A DNA stretch of 64,000 nucleotides from an uncultured Selenomonadales bacterium (GTDB lineage Bacteria > Bacillota > Negativicutes > Selenomonadales > Selenomonadaceae): positions 1 through 64,000 of the forward strand of contig OMYB01000013.1 in NCBI GenBank assembly GCA_900315155.1, written 5' to 3'. Positions 8,303 to 16,119 of this stretch are shown here, piece by piece. A program made the translations under genes and the position numbers. Under the pieces are notes generated by a model that saw only the letters and a list, made by a program, of their open reading frames with translations, was not told where the DNA came from and did not search any database. Position 1 is the first letter of the stretch. Each line of letters starts with the position of its first letter.

Positions 8303-8785
8303 TCACACCTCGAAATTGAGGCGCCTGTGCTGCTGGACGCCCGTCTCGCCGGCCTTGCCGTACGAGGGCTGCACCGTCGTGCCGCCGATGCGGTTCAGAT
8401 GATAGTTGACCGCACGGAGCGCCGCCTCGACGAGGACGCGGTTGTCCTCCGAGAGTTGGCGTGCCCCGGCGACGTTTTTCGTCAGCGCATCGTAGAGCTT
8501 CGTGAGCGTTTCGCGCTGGGCCGGCGCTGCCCGGCGGATCATCTCCGCCATTGTCGTATCGGGCCGGATATGTGCATCCGCCTTGATGAGTCCGAGGAGC
8601 TTTGCCTGCCGCTGCTTTTCCATCTGCGTGATGGCGGAGGTAATCTTCTCCTCCTGGTCGTTGAGCCCTGCGACCGTTTTCATATCAATCGTGATGAGGG
8701 CTTTCTTTTTCTGCTTGCCGAGCTTGATGAGCAGCTCATACGCCGCATTCAGCCGGGTCAGCAGGTCGATAAAATCCTTGTCCAT
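8303..8785 (-). CDS. flgN: Flagellar export chaperone FlgN, 160 aa
   Basis: FlgN is the cytosolic chaperone for the hook-filament junction proteins FlgK and FlgL. The protein is a helical FlgN-type chain: a leading L-x-x-L-N-A-A-Y-E-L-L-I-K-L-G, a middle helix with L-N-x-Q-E-E-K-I-T, and a C-terminal helix whose N-R-x-L-V-E-A-A-L-x-A-V-N-Y pattern resembles the FlgK-binding region. ATG 8785 has GGGGAGA upstream. flgM overlaps no part of it (37 bp gap), and the unit continues to flgK. Confidence 0.8.
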   Translation of the reverse strand: MDKDFIDLLTRLNAAYELLIKLGKQKKKALITIDMKTVAGLNDQEEKITSAITQMEKQRQAKLLGLIKADAHIRPDTTMAEMIRRAAPAQRETLTKLYDALTKNVAGARQLSEDNRVLVEAALRAVNYHLNRIGGTTVQPSYGKAGETGVQQHRRLNFEV

Positions 8786-8822
8786 AGCGGTATCTCCCCG
8801 TCTTATCCTTCGATGCTTCGAT

Positions 8823-9104
8823 TCAGAAGCGCGTATCGAGAAGCTTAGCGGCAACGTCGCTGCTGCTGGGCCCATACGTACCGGCAGTGATCTGCTGCTG
8901 GATGGCTGCGACCTTGTCCTGACGGATATCGTTCATGCCCTGCAGCTCCTGGAGCATATCACTGAAGCTGCGTGCCTCGCTCGAAACCATAAAGGCGGGG
9001 CTGTCAGCCTGCGGATGCTCGGCCGCTTTCGTCCGGCGGGCCGGCGTCGCGTGCGTCGTCGCATAGACGCTTGCCACGGACTGGATGCCATTGTTGATCA
9101 TCAT
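8823..9104 (-). CDS. flgM: Anti-sigma-28 factor FlgM, 93 aa
   Basis: FlgM binds and inhibits sigma-28 until the hook is complete and is then exported. The family pattern is visible: a disordered Ala/Thr/Gln N-terminus and a C-terminal helical half with M-x-D-I-R-Q-D-K-V-A-A-I-Q-Q-Q-I-x-x-G-T-Y, then D-V-A-A-K-L-L. Two adjacent ATG codons follow AGGTGGTG; the first is used here. It opens the flgM-flgN-(orf)-flgK-flgL-DUF6470-fliW-csrA unit. Confidence 0.88.
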   Translation of the reverse strand: MMINNGIQSVASVYATTHATPARRTKAAEHPQADSPAFMVSSEARSFSDMLQELQGMNDIRQDKVAAIQQQITAGTYGPSSSDVAAKLLDTRF

Positions 9105-9197
9105 CGTTGTTCACCACCTGTGTGTTGTTTTTCTCCTAATCTTCTTGTTTTCCTAGAGATATAGCGGCTTCCACGCCACACTAGTCTCCTGTTTTTT

Positions 9198-9224
9198 ATA
9201 TCGGAAAAAGGAGCAGGAATCTTA
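9198..9224 (-). promoter_or_regulatory. Sigma-28-type promoter of flgM
   Basis: Minus-strand TAAG (9224-9221), 15 bp, TCCGATAT (9205-9198). The -10 octamer and spacing equal those before the probable flagellin gene. The -35 element lies inside the terminator hairpin of the upstream gene. Confidence 0.6.
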
Positions 9225-9238
9225 ACCTCCTGCTCCTA
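9207..9238 (-). terminator. Intrinsic terminator after the YvyF-like gene
   Basis: A stem of about 8 bp (GGAGCAGG pairing with CCTGCTCC) is followed by five T on the minus strand. It lies 50 bp downstream of the stop at 9288 and overlaps the flgM promoter. Confidence 0.75.
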
Positions 9239-9287
9239 AAAACTTTTTCACGGATTAAATTTCCAATCCTGCTCCGCGCTGTGCGCC

Positions 9288-9710
9288 TTATTTGCGTTTC
9301 GTGCGCGTCTCGTGCTGCATCGAGTGCATACCGCCGCTTCTGTCTCTCGCCGCCTGTTTCGCAGCGGTGATCTTCGCGGTCTCTTTCTGCAGCGACTCGC
9401 GCATCTCCGTCATGCATTTCTGGCAGAGATCGCCCTGCGTGATCGGGGCGCCGCACTTCTTGCACGGATAGGACAGCGGCACGCCGACCTGTACGAAGCG
9501 TCCCTCGCGGATCATGCGCTTGATCATCTTCTCGTCGGCACCTGTCGCCTCGACGATTTCCGGAATCTTGCTGTTTGGGTTGTCGCGCACGTAGTTCACG
9601 ACATCCGATTCCATCTTGCGCATCTTCTCATAGCAGTCCTGGCACACGTGCGCGCCAAAATCGGCAAACAGCTTGCCGCACATCGGACAGTTCTTCAGTT
9701 TTCCAGCCAT
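9288..9710 (-). CDS. YvyF/TIGR03826-type flagellar operon zinc-ribbon protein, 140 aa
   Basis: The protein has two cysteine clusters: C-P-M-C plus C-Q-D-C in the first 30 residues and C-K-K-C plus C-Q-K-C at about residues 85-105, with a helix-turn-helix-like helical middle (P-E-I-V-E-A-T-G-A-D-E). This matches the YvyF family, which lies between comFC and flgM in Bacillus and clostridia; its function is unproven. ATG 9710 has GAGGAGGAAAT directly upstream. The same gene order is kept here (comFC, this gene, flgM). Confidence 0.85.
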   Translation of the reverse strand: MAGKLKNCPMCGKLFADFGAHVCQDCYEKMRKMESDVVNYVRDNPNSKIPEIVEATGADEKMIKRMIREGRFVQVGVPLSYPCKKCGAPITQGDLCQKCMTEMRESLQKETAKITAAKQAARDRSGGMHSMQHETRTKRK

Positions 9711-9755
9711 AGTATTTCCTCCTCTAGTCCCGCTGGAGAGCATCTCTCCGACGAA

Positions 9756-9813
9756 ACCCTCTCCGCCTCGCTATGCTCGGCACCTCTCCCCTGGGGGAGA
9801 GGCTTCTCTTGCT
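9756..9813. repeat. Dispersed palindromic repeat, copy 1
   Basis: An imperfect palindrome ends in a C-rich/G-rich hairpin (9783-9790 with 9795-9802). It belongs to a family of intergenic elements seen also at 10664, 22406, 31191, 34501 and 34557. Confidence 0.55.
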
Positions 9814-9860
9814 TTTTTATATTCTCTACGGACGTGCAGATTCCTGCACCGATGAAAAAT

Positions 9861-10637
9861 TTACACGCGATCGTGGTCGCTGGCCAGGACGAGCGCGTAG
9901 ACGTGGCGCGCACCCGCATCGAGGAGGACCTCCGCGCACGCCTCGAGCGTCGTTCCCGTCGTGCAGATATCATCGACGAGCAGCACATCATGGCCGGAAA
10001 GCAGACGATCTCCCGACGGATGCCTATCATGATGCCCTTGATATCCTTGGTATCCTTGGTGTCCTTGAAAATCTGCCAATTCTTCCTCCGCCAAATCGGC
10101 CAGGGCAAAAGCCCCCTGCAGGTTCTTCCGGCGCTGCTGACGGTCGAGGCCGAACTGCGGTTTTGTCGCCCGCGTGCGCTGCAGGAGGCGGACGAGCGGG
10201 ATCCCACAGGCATCGAGCCAGTCACGGAAGATGAGCTCCGCCTGGTTGAAGCCGCGCTGCCGCTCGCGCTCCGGATGCAGCGGCACGGGCACGGCCAGGT
10301 CGATAAAGGCGGCCTCGGCCCCTCCCAGAAACTCGGCGGGCAGCGTATCGAGCACCGTGCGGATATAGGGCAGATTCGCCTTTTTCCCGTGATATTTCAG
10401 GCCGCGGATGAGCTCGCGCAGCCCGCCGCGGTACAGCCCCGCCGCCCAGGCCGCGCGCACGGGCGAGTCCTCCGCCAGTACGAGCCGCCCAGCCACAGCC
10501 GCCTCCCGCAGGCAGCCCGGGCACCAGCCTCCCCGCTCCTCCACATAAGCCCCGCAAAGCGGGCACCGCGGCGGGTAAATAAAGTCGAGCAAAGCCGACC
10601 AACAATGTGACAGAAACATAGAAACCACCATACACAC
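9861..10637 (-). CDS. comFC: ComFC-family phosphoribosyltransferase-like protein, about 258 aa
   Basis: ComFC is needed for transformation in competent bacteria and is widespread in others. The N-terminus carries a zinc ribbon (C-P-L-C at about 25-28, C-P-G-C at about 39-42). The middle has L-K-Y-H-G-K and R-Q-R-G-F-N-Q-A-E-L. The PRPP-binding loop V-L-L-V-D-D-I-C-T-T-G-T-T lies at about 215-227. An unusual insert at about 192-210 (G-H-Q-G-Y-Q-G-Y-Q-G) comes from a 9-bp tandem repeat at 10036-10073. An internal Met at residue 7 is an alternative start. Confidence 0.88.
   Translation of the reverse strand: MCMVVSMFLSHCWSALLDFIYPPRCPLCGAYVEERGGWCPGCLREAAVAGRLVLAEDSPVRAAWAAGLYRGGLRELIRGLKYHGKKANLPYIRTVLDTLPAEFLGGAEAAFIDLAVPVPLHPERERQRGFNQAELIFRDWLDACGIPLVRLLQRTRATKPQFGLDRQQRRKNLQGAFALADLAEEELADFQGHQGYQGYQGHHDRHPSGDRLLSGHDVLLVDDICTTGTTLEACAEVLLDAGARHVYALVLASDHDRV
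10036..10073 (-). repeat. In-frame 9-bp tandem repeat inside comFC
   Basis: Four degenerate units of AAGG-ATACC type (9 bp each) run in frame on the minus strand and encode Q-G-Y/H repeats. The insert lies between the core domain and the PRPP loop. Confidence 0.7.
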
Positions 10638-10663
10638 AAATCCCGCAGACGGATGTTATGTTT

Positions 10664-10711
10664 GACTCCCCCCGTTGGGGGAGCTGTCGCCGTCAGGCGA
10701 CTGAGGGGGTC
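10664..10711. repeat. Dispersed palindromic repeat, copy 2
   Basis: The element is ACTCCCCCC-GTTGGGGGAG followed by a second palindrome GTCGCC-GTCAGGCGAC and GAGGGGGTC. It follows the yqeB-like stop codon (10715) within 4 bp, so it could also end that transcript. Confidence 0.65.
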
Positions 10712-10714
10712 TTC

Positions 10715-11560
10715 TTAGAAGAACCGATGTTTTTTCACATGCTCCGCGTTCCACACCATGACGGCCTCGAGGACGCTGCCGCTGACGCAGCGGGCTTTGT
10801 CGGAAATCGTAAAGCATTCTTCCTGACCGAGCGTCGGATGGACGTCCGCGATGCGCTCGCCCTCCTCGACCTCGCTGTTATTCGGGAGGATGCCGCGCAG
10901 GACGCCGTCGAGCGGGGCCTCGATGTTCTTCGTCGTGCCCGTCGCATCCGTAATGCGCCCGATGATGTCTCCCTTCTTCACCATGAGCGAGATCGCATGC
11001 GCCGCCTCAAAAGAGCCGCTGACGGGGGCAAAGAGGATATGCTCGACCGTATCGTCGCTGTCGACATATCCCTTCCGCGCGTCCGCCTGCTCGCCGCCCT
11101 TGGCACAGAAGCCATCGTAGACCAGGCGTCCGAGATCATGCCCGCGGGCCGTCTCCACGACGACATCCACATCGCGGCCCGCGCAGTAACCCGGACCGAG
11201 CGCCACCGTGAACGGTGCCATCGCGCGGTTCGTGCCGTTGTTCTTCTCGTCGGTGATCGCATCGACGACGACATTCGGCTCCAGATGTCGGATGCTCTTG
11301 CCCGCCGGGTCGCCGAGCATGACGATTTTGCCTTCTTTCAGCATTTTCTTCGCTGCATCGGCATCCTCCGCACGGTAGCACGTCACGCGTTCCACCGTCG
11401 CCTCGCCCATCGCGATCGCATCGGAGAAGGCCACGCGCCGACGCGTCGCCGTCGGCAGTTCCCGTTCCAGGATCAGTACGCGCAGGCCCACGCGGTGCAG
11501 CGCAATCGCAATCGCGGTGCCGAGCTCGCCGCCGCCGCGGACAATAACCAGATGTTTCAT
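10715..11560 (-). CDS. YqeB/EF2563-type selenium-dependent molybdenum hydroxylase accessory protein, 281 aa
   Basis: Proteins of this family (YqeB, EF2563) accompany selenium-dependent molybdenum hydroxylases; the biochemical role is not settled. The N-terminus has a Rossmann-like glycine loop (V-R-G-G-G-E-L-G-T). Further conserved blocks are L-G-P-G-Y-C-A-G-R-D-V-D-V-V-V-E-T-x-R-G-H (about 130-150) and a biotinyl-like G-D-I-I-G-R-I and L-D-G-V-L-R-G stretch (about 200-235). ATG 11560 has GGGGAG upstream. No molybdenum hydroxylase genes are adjacent here, so the context gives no support. Confidence 0.82.
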   Translation of the reverse strand: MKHLVIVRGGGELGTAIAIALHRVGLRVLILERELPTATRRRVAFSDAIAMGEATVERVTCYRAEDADAAKKMLKEGKIVMLGDPAGKSIRHLEPNVVVDAITDEKNNGTNRAMAPFTVALGPGYCAGRDVDVVVETARGHDLGRLVYDGFCAKGGEQADARKGYVDSDDTVEHILFAPVSGSFEAAHAISLMVKKGDIIGRITDATGTTKNIEAPLDGVLRGILPNNSEVEEGERIADVHPTLGQEECFTISDKARCVSGSVLEAVMVWNAEHVKKHRFF

Positions 11561-11715
11561 CGTAACTCCCCTTTCGAAATCGTTACCAATCACTCCCTAT
11601 TATACGCTTTTTGCCCAAAAGATTCTATCCCACGTGACTACATGGCCGCGAATCCGCTCGCATTTGCATGCAATTTCTTTCTTTTTTCTTTTTGTAAATA
11701 TTTTTCTCAAAAGCA

Positions 11716-11744
11716 TTGCAATTATCTGACATCTATGCTATCAT
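11716..11744 (+). promoter_or_regulatory. Promoter of the standalone RNA
   Basis: TTGCAA (11716-11721) and TATCAT (11739-11744) are separated by 17 bp on the plus strand, and an A/T-rich stretch precedes the -35. It starts the structured RNA at about 11751. Confidence 0.6.
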
Positions 11745-11750
11745 ATAAGT

Positions 11751-12115
11751 GTAAAAAGAACCAAGGGAACAAGGTAAAGCCCCCAAGTCATGTCGGGCGA
11801 GGGAGCAGGAAAACCCAGTACCCCCGAAGATGTCACCGGTGACATGGTTCCGCGAGATTTTGGAAAGGATGATGTGTATTGATGATTCCTTGCCAGAAAG
11901 ATTCTCTCCGTACTGACTAGCAAGTGCATTGTTGAAGTACAAGACTATCGATGTGACGCGAGTAAGGCAGCGCAGTGATGAGAGCACCAGCGGACCGGAA
12001 AGCCCCGAAGTATGGAGCACAACGTCAGAGACACGAAGGGAACGTTAGCAGGTATCTATGTTAGATTGGATGTAACCGGCTCGTACCGTGGAAGGATGCG
12101 AGCCGGTTTTGCTCC
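11751..12115 (+). ncRNA. Unassigned structured noncoding RNA, about 365 nt
   Basis: Between two minus-strand genes lies a plus-strand transcription unit with its own promoter and a strong intrinsic terminator, and no credible reading frame. It contains several self-complementary parts, for example the palindrome at about 11830-11845 (ATGTCACC-GGTGACAT), and purine-rich unpaired stretches (AAGGTAAAGC, GAGGGAGCAGGAAAA). It is not tmRNA, 6S, RNase P or SRP RNA by the motifs I know. The size, free-standing location and style fit the large Firmicute RNA classes such as raiA; that assignment is a guess. Confidence 0.6.
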
Positions 12116-12116
12116 T
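12074..12116 (+). terminator. Terminator of the standalone RNA
   Basis: A 10-bp stem (12074-12083 with 12099-12108, AACCGGCTCG) is followed by TTTGCTCCTTATTTC. It closes the plus-strand RNA unit. Confidence 0.8.
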
Positions 12117-12146
12117 TATTTCTTTTACCAAAACCATAAAGCACTC

Positions 12147-12176
12147 AAAAAGCCCCGCCATTTGATGTGGCGGGGT
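12147..12176 (-). terminator. Terminator of the radical SAM gene
   Basis: The stem CCCCGCC/GGCGGGG (12153-12159 with 12069+100, i.e. 12169-12175) is followed by TTTTT on the minus strand, 17 bp after the stop at 12193. Confidence 0.8.
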
Positions 12177-12192
12177 CTTTTGCTGTCTTTTT

Positions 12193-12858
12193 TCAGTTTT
12201 CCTCGTAGGGCCGCACGCGGAGGGTGAGTCCTCTCTCCTCGCAGATCTTGCGGCATTTGGCGATTTCTTCGTCGCTCTCGACGTGATCGACGACCGTAAG
12301 GACGACGTTTTTGACGTATGGCTTGCAATGCATCGCGAACGTGAGCATGCCATCCCAGGATTTCACGCCGAAGCGGGCGCGCGTGAGCTCGTAGTAGCGC
12401 TCAGCGTTCGAAGCGTTCAGGCTGATCGAGACCGTATCGAGGAGCCCATCGAACTGCGCGGCGATGTCGTCACGGCCGTACTGGAGCTCTGCGAGACCGT
12501 TCGTGTTGAGGCGCGTCGGCATGCCGGGGTGCATCTCTTTCACATAGCGCAGCAGCTTCACGAGGTCATCGAGGCGCATCGTGGGCTCGCCGAAGCCGCA
12601 GAAGACGACTTCCTTGATGTAGTCCCAGGGGACGGCGTCGAGCTCCCGCTCCACCTGCTCCACCGACGGTTCGCCGTCGCGCAGCCACAGCGACGAGTTC
12701 TCCGCCATGTGCTTCATGTTGCGCAGGCAGAACGTGCAGCTGCAGTTGCACTGGTTCGTGATATTGACATAGAGATTCCGTTTTCCCTCGGGCTGCTCCC
12801 GCAGGGACTCATCGAGTGGCAGATACCTGCCGCCCGCGTGCGTTGCGTATACGATCAT
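12193..12858 (-). CDS. TatD-associated radical SAM protein (TIGR04038-like), 221 aa
   Basis: The 4Fe-4S/SAM motif C-x3-C-x2-C is seen near residue 37-44 (C-N-C-S-C-T-F-C), preceded by N-L-Y-V-N-I-T-N-Q. The G-F-G-E-P-T block and L-N-T-N-G-L strand are typical of radical SAM barrels of the short family often encoded with TatD. No TatD gene is adjacent; the neighbour upstream is pyridoxamine kinase, 12 bp away on the same strand, so they are probably co-transcribed. Substrate is unknown. Confidence 0.8.
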   Translation of the reverse strand: MIVYATHAGGRYLPLDESLREQPEGKRNLYVNITNQCNCSCTFCLRNMKHMAENSSLWLRDGEPSVEQVERELDAVPWDYIKEVVFCGFGEPTMRLDDLVKLLRYVKEMHPGMPTRLNTNGLAELQYGRDDIAAQFDGLLDTVSISLNASNAERYYELTRARFGVKSWDGMLTFAMHCKPYVKNVVLTVVDHVESDEEIAKCRKICEERGLTLRVRPYEEN

Positions 12859-12870
12859 CGTTTTTCCCTC

Positions 12871-13695
12871 TTACTTTAACTCCGTGAGAAACTGTTCAAA
12901 TGGTAGGCCGTAGTTCCAGGGAAGGTCGAGCTGCACGGCGTAGGCGATGCATCGGCTCACGAACGCGGCGGCCTTTTCGACGGACTCCGTGAGGGAGTCG
13001 CCGCGGATGAGGCCGGCGGCCACGATGGCGGCGAAGGCATCACCACTGCCTGAGCGGTCGCCGCCGACGCGGGGCTGCTCCTGCAGCGTGCCGTGTCCCG
13101 CCTCGTAAATGAAGTTTGCGACCGAATCCTCGGAGCCGAGCCCCGTGATGACGACCTGCGCCGGCCCCATATCCGTGAGCCCGGCGGCCATGTACTCCAG
13201 GTTCCCCTTCTCCACGTGCCCGTTCTCGGGATACGGGATATCGAGGAGGTTGCATGCCTCCGTGAGATTCGGCGTCACGAGGTCGGCGACGGCCACGAGG
13301 TCGCGCATGCGGCGGCACATCTCCTCCGTATAGGACGAGTAAAGCTTTCCGTGGTCGCCCATGACGGGATCGACCATGACGCGCGTGGCCGGCTGCTTGA
13401 AGCGGCGGATGAAATCGAGGACGATTTCGATCTGCTCCGCCGAGCCGAGGAACCCCGTTGCGATGCCGTCAAAATGGAGATGGTTTTTCTCCCAGCTTTT
13501 GATATAGCTGCCCATGCGGGCCGTGTAATCATCGAGATAGTAGTCCGGAAAGCCCGTATGCACGGCGAGGATGGCCGTCGGCAGCGGGCAGGCCTGGATT
13601 TTCATCGCGGAGATCAGCGGGAGCTCCACGGCGATGGAGCAGCGGCCGAAACCCGTGATGTCGTTGACGAGTGCAATGCGTTTTTGTCGTTTCAT
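12871..13695 (-). CDS. Pyridoxamine/pyridoxine kinase, 274 aa
   Basis: This ribokinase-fold enzyme phosphorylates pyridoxal-type vitamers to pyridoxal 5-phosphate. It has the PdxK/PdxY start (V-N-D-I-T-G-F-G-R-C-S), V-D-P-V-M-G-D-H-G at about 107-115, T-P-N-L-T-E-A near 142, and the ATP/anion-hole motif G-G-D-R-S-G-S-G-D-A-F with the catalytic Asp near 219. Length fits the family. PdxK versus ThiD-like alternatives cannot be fully separated, but the N-terminus favours pyridoxamine kinase. Confidence 0.87.
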   Translation of the reverse strand: MKRQKRIALVNDITGFGRCSIAVELPLISAMKIQACPLPTAILAVHTGFPDYYLDDYTARMGSYIKSWEKNHLHFDGIATGFLGSAEQIEIVLDFIRRFKQPATRVMVDPVMGDHGKLYSSYTEEMCRRMRDLVAVADLVTPNLTEACNLLDIPYPENGHVEKGNLEYMAAGLTDMGPAQVVITGLGSEDSVANFIYEAGHGTLQEQPRVGGDRSGSGDAFAAIVAAGLIRGDSLTESVEKAAAFVSRCIAYAVQLDLPWNYGLPFEQFLTELK

Positions 13696-13717
13696 TGAGA
13701 GAGAGGACCTCCTCCCC

Positions 13718-14212
13718 TTACCGGTTATCGACTTTGTCCATGGCGACGAGGTCGTGCTCCATGAAGCGGTGCTCGGCGAGCTTTTCGTATTTCGTGCCGG
13801 GCTGGCCGTAGTTCGTGTAGGGATCGATGGAGATGCCGCCGCGCGGGAGGAACTTGCCCCAGACTTCGATGTATTTCGGGTCCATGAGCCGGATGAGATC
13901 CTTCATGATGACGTTGACGACATCCTCGTGGAAGTCGCCGTGGTTGCGGAAGCTCACGAGATAGAGCTTCAGCGATTTCGACTCGACCATCCGGATATTC
14001 GGGACATACGAAATATAAATCGTCGCGAAATCCGGCTGTCCCGTGATCGGGCAGAGCGCCGTGAACTCCGGGCAGTTGAATTTCACCCAGTAGTCGTGGT
14101 CCGGGTGCTTGTTTTCGAAGGTCTCGAGGACCTCCGGATGGTAGTCGTAGTCGTATGGGACTTTTTTCTGCCCCAGCAGCGTGATGTTCTCTTTCTCTTT
14201 ATCTCTGGGCAT
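13718..14212 (-). CDS. queF: preQ0 reductase QueF (YkvM type), 164 aa
   Basis: QueF reduces 7-cyano-7-deazaguanine to preQ1 with NADPH on the queuosine tRNA pathway. The single-domain form is seen: catalytic C-P-I-T-G-Q-P-D (Cys near residue 54, Asp after it) and the QueF motif E-S-K-S-L-K-L-Y (about 79-86), followed by [10 protein letters not shown]. No preQ1 riboswitch can be seen, since the gene follows the GGDEF-EAL gene after 25 bp. No other queuosine gene is in the window. Confidence 0.95.
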   Translation of the reverse strand: MPRDKEKENITLLGQKKVPYDYDYHPEVLETFENKHPDHDYWVKFNCPEFTALCPITGQPDFATIYISYVPNIRMVESKSLKLYLVSFRNHGDFHEDVVNVIMKDLIRLMDPKYIEVWGKFLPRGGISIDPYTNYGQPGTKYEKLAEHRFMEHDLVAMDKVDNR

Positions 14213-14237
14213 GTTGTGTCTATCTGCCTTTCTTTCG

Positions 14238-15956
14238 TTACTGTTTCACCGTTTTCAGCGGTTCGAGGAATTTCAACTCGAAGTTTTCGATGCTCTCAGG
14301 GTGACCGAACAGGTAGCCCTGGATCGTGTCGGCGTGGCATTCCTTCGTGAGGAGGTCGTACTCGGCCTCCTGCTCGACGCCCTCGATGCAGCATTTGATG
14401 CCGATGCTGTGGCAGAGCGCAACCGTGGATGCGACGAGCTTCTTATCGAAGTTCGTCTCGAGGATCTTCTTGACGAATTCGCGGTCGATCTTCACGATAT
14501 CGCAGGAGAGGTTCTTCAGCGAGGACAGGGACGAGTACCCCGTGCCGAAGTCATCCATGGCGATCGCGATGCCGTTGCTGCGGAAGCGGTCGAACTGCTG
14601 ATTGACGAAGTTCCAGTCTGCGACGATCTTGCTCTCCGTGAGCTCGAGGATCACGGACTCCGGCGGCATATCATAGCGTTTCAGGCACTCGCCGACGAAA
14701 TCCTGGAACGAGAGGTCTTTGACCTGCTCGTAGCTCATATTCACGCTCACGCGGAAATCCGGAATGACAGCGCGCCATTTCTTGCACGTCTTGAGCGCTT
14801 CTTCAAAGATCCACTTGCCCACGGGGATGATGAGTTTCGTCTCCTCGAGGATCGGGATGAATTCCATCGGCGCAACCATGCGGCCTTTGGGATTCTTCCA
14901 GCGCAGCAGGGCCTCGGCGCCGATGATGCGCTGATCCGTGGCATTGACCTGCGGCTGGAAAAACAGGCTGAAGCCCTCGCAGCCTTTCTCGACGCTGTCC
15001 CAGATGCTGTCGCGCATCGAAATCGAGCGCACCCAGCGGTTGTACTGCTCCTTGCTGAACAGGCAGTTGCGGTTCTTGCCGTCGCGCTTCGCGAGGTCCA
15101 TGGCTGCCTCGGCGTGCTTGTGCAGCACGAGATAGTCCTTGCCCGCCTGCGGATAGAACACCGTACCGGCCGAAGCCGTGCAGAAATACTGCTTGCCATC
15201 GATATCCTGGGGGCGCGAGAGGCAGGCCTGGATGCTCTCAAAGAGCTCCGCGATTTCCTTCTCGCCCGCTCCCGGGTAGATGATCGCAAACTCATCGCCA
15301 TCGAGCTTGTACAGCGTCTGCTGCGAGGGCAGCAGGTCATCGACGAGACGGGCCACGCGCTTCAGCACATGGTCACCCATGACGCGGTTGTAGGTCTCGT
15401 TGACGATCTTGAAGTTGTCGAGGCCGAACACCATGATGGCGCCGCCCTCCTGCGTCGCGCGGTACTCCGCCAGCGCCATCTTGACGCCGTGCTCGAACTG
15501 ATACTTGTTGAGGAGGCCCGTGACTTCATCGGCCTGGTTGCGCTTCGCCATGCGCGAGACGATGCCCGCGAACAGATTCGGCGTACCGTCGCGGTCCGTA
15601 CCGACCTGCCCGCGCACGCGCAGCCAGACGTACTCGCCCTTGCGTGTCTTGACGCGGTACTCCTGCATCTGCTCATAGATGCCCTGCTCGTTCCGCACCG
15701 ACCGCATCGACGCCTCATAGCCCGCCCGTTCCTCCGGGTGGATCAGCGGCGTCCAATGCGCATCGAAATCACGGATTACTTCACTCGGCAGGTCGAAATC
15801 CTGCACGAGGTTGGAGGAAACCATGACGAGTCCCTCCTGGAGATCTTCCAGGAACAGGTACTCGTCTGTCGTCTTCTTCAGCAGGTCAAAGTAATACTTG
15901 ACCCGGCGGAGAAGAGGACTCAAAGGGATACGATTTGCTCTTCTCATCATCATCAT
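14238..15956 (-). CDS. GGDEF-EAL cyclic di-GMP turnover protein with PAS domain, 572 aa
   Basis: Domain order: a PAS-like sensor (about 45-140, with W-L-R-V-R-G), GGDEF (about 145-310) and EAL (about 330-560). The GGDEF signature reads D-G-D-E-F (about 219-223), a variant of the first glycine found in some active enzymes. EAL residues look complete: E-A-L-L-R, the N in V-N-M-S, L-E-L-T-E-S, D-D-F-G-T-G, K-I-D, E-G-V-E and Q-G-Y. Phosphodiesterase activity is therefore likely and cyclase activity uncertain. The first of four consecutive ATGs (15956) follows AAGGAAATAGG; longer frames upstream lack a site. It lies on the same strand as queF, which is probably chance. Confidence 0.9.
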   Translation of the reverse strand: MMMMRRANRIPLSPLLRRVKYYFDLLKKTTDEYLFLEDLQEGLVMVSSNLVQDFDLPSEVIRDFDAHWTPLIHPEERAGYEASMRSVRNEQGIYEQMQEYRVKTRKGEYVWLRVRGQVGTDRDGTPNLFAGIVSRMAKRNQADEVTGLLNKYQFEHGVKMALAEYRATQEGGAIMVFGLDNFKIVNETYNRVMGDHVLKRVARLVDDLLPSQQTLYKLDGDEFAIIYPGAGEKEIAELFESIQACLSRPQDIDGKQYFCTASAGTVFYPQAGKDYLVLHKHAEAAMDLAKRDGKNRNCLFSKEQYNRWVRSISMRDSIWDSVEKGCEGFSLFFQPQVNATDQRIIGAEALLRWKNPKGRMVAPMEFIPILEETKLIIPVGKWIFEEALKTCKKWRAVIPDFRVSVNMSYEQVKDLSFQDFVGECLKRYDMPPESVILELTESKIVADWNFVNQQFDRFRSNGIAIAMDDFGTGYSSLSSLKNLSCDIVKIDREFVKKILETNFDKKLVASTVALCHSIGIKCCIEGVEQEAEYDLLTKECHADTIQGYLFGHPESIENFELKFLEPLKTVKQ

Positions 15957-16061
15957 CCTATTTCCTTGTAATTTATCCGTCCATGGGTCCGTGAGATACA
16001 CTCTCATAAACCTATCATAGCGAAAAGAGCGGGAAATGGCAAGAGAAATGCCCAGAACGAC

Positions 16062-16105
16062 AAAAAAACCCACGAAAGAAAGGGAATTCTTTCGTGGGTT
16101 TCGTT
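16062..16105 (-). terminator. Terminator of the fumarase/fumarate reductase operon
   Basis: A perfect 14-bp stem (16067-16080 with 16087-16100) is followed on the minus strand by seven T. It lies 15 bp after the frdB stop and also separates the operon from the GGDEF-EAL gene. Confidence 0.9.
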
Positions 16106-16119
16106 TTAACCAGCGAATC

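Noticed and set aside
11733-12020. Minus-strand reading frames of 95 and 62 aa across the standalone RNA
   Set aside because: They run antisense to a unit with promoter and terminator, have no ribosome site and no domain; I see them as shadows of a structured RNA.
11751-12115. Group II intron or tmRNA
   Set aside because: No domain V consensus, no intron-encoded protein, and no tRNA-like ends were found.
14181-15971. Plus-strand frame of 596 codons over the GGDEF-EAL gene
   Set aside because: Antisense shadow; the minus strand holds complete EAL motifs.
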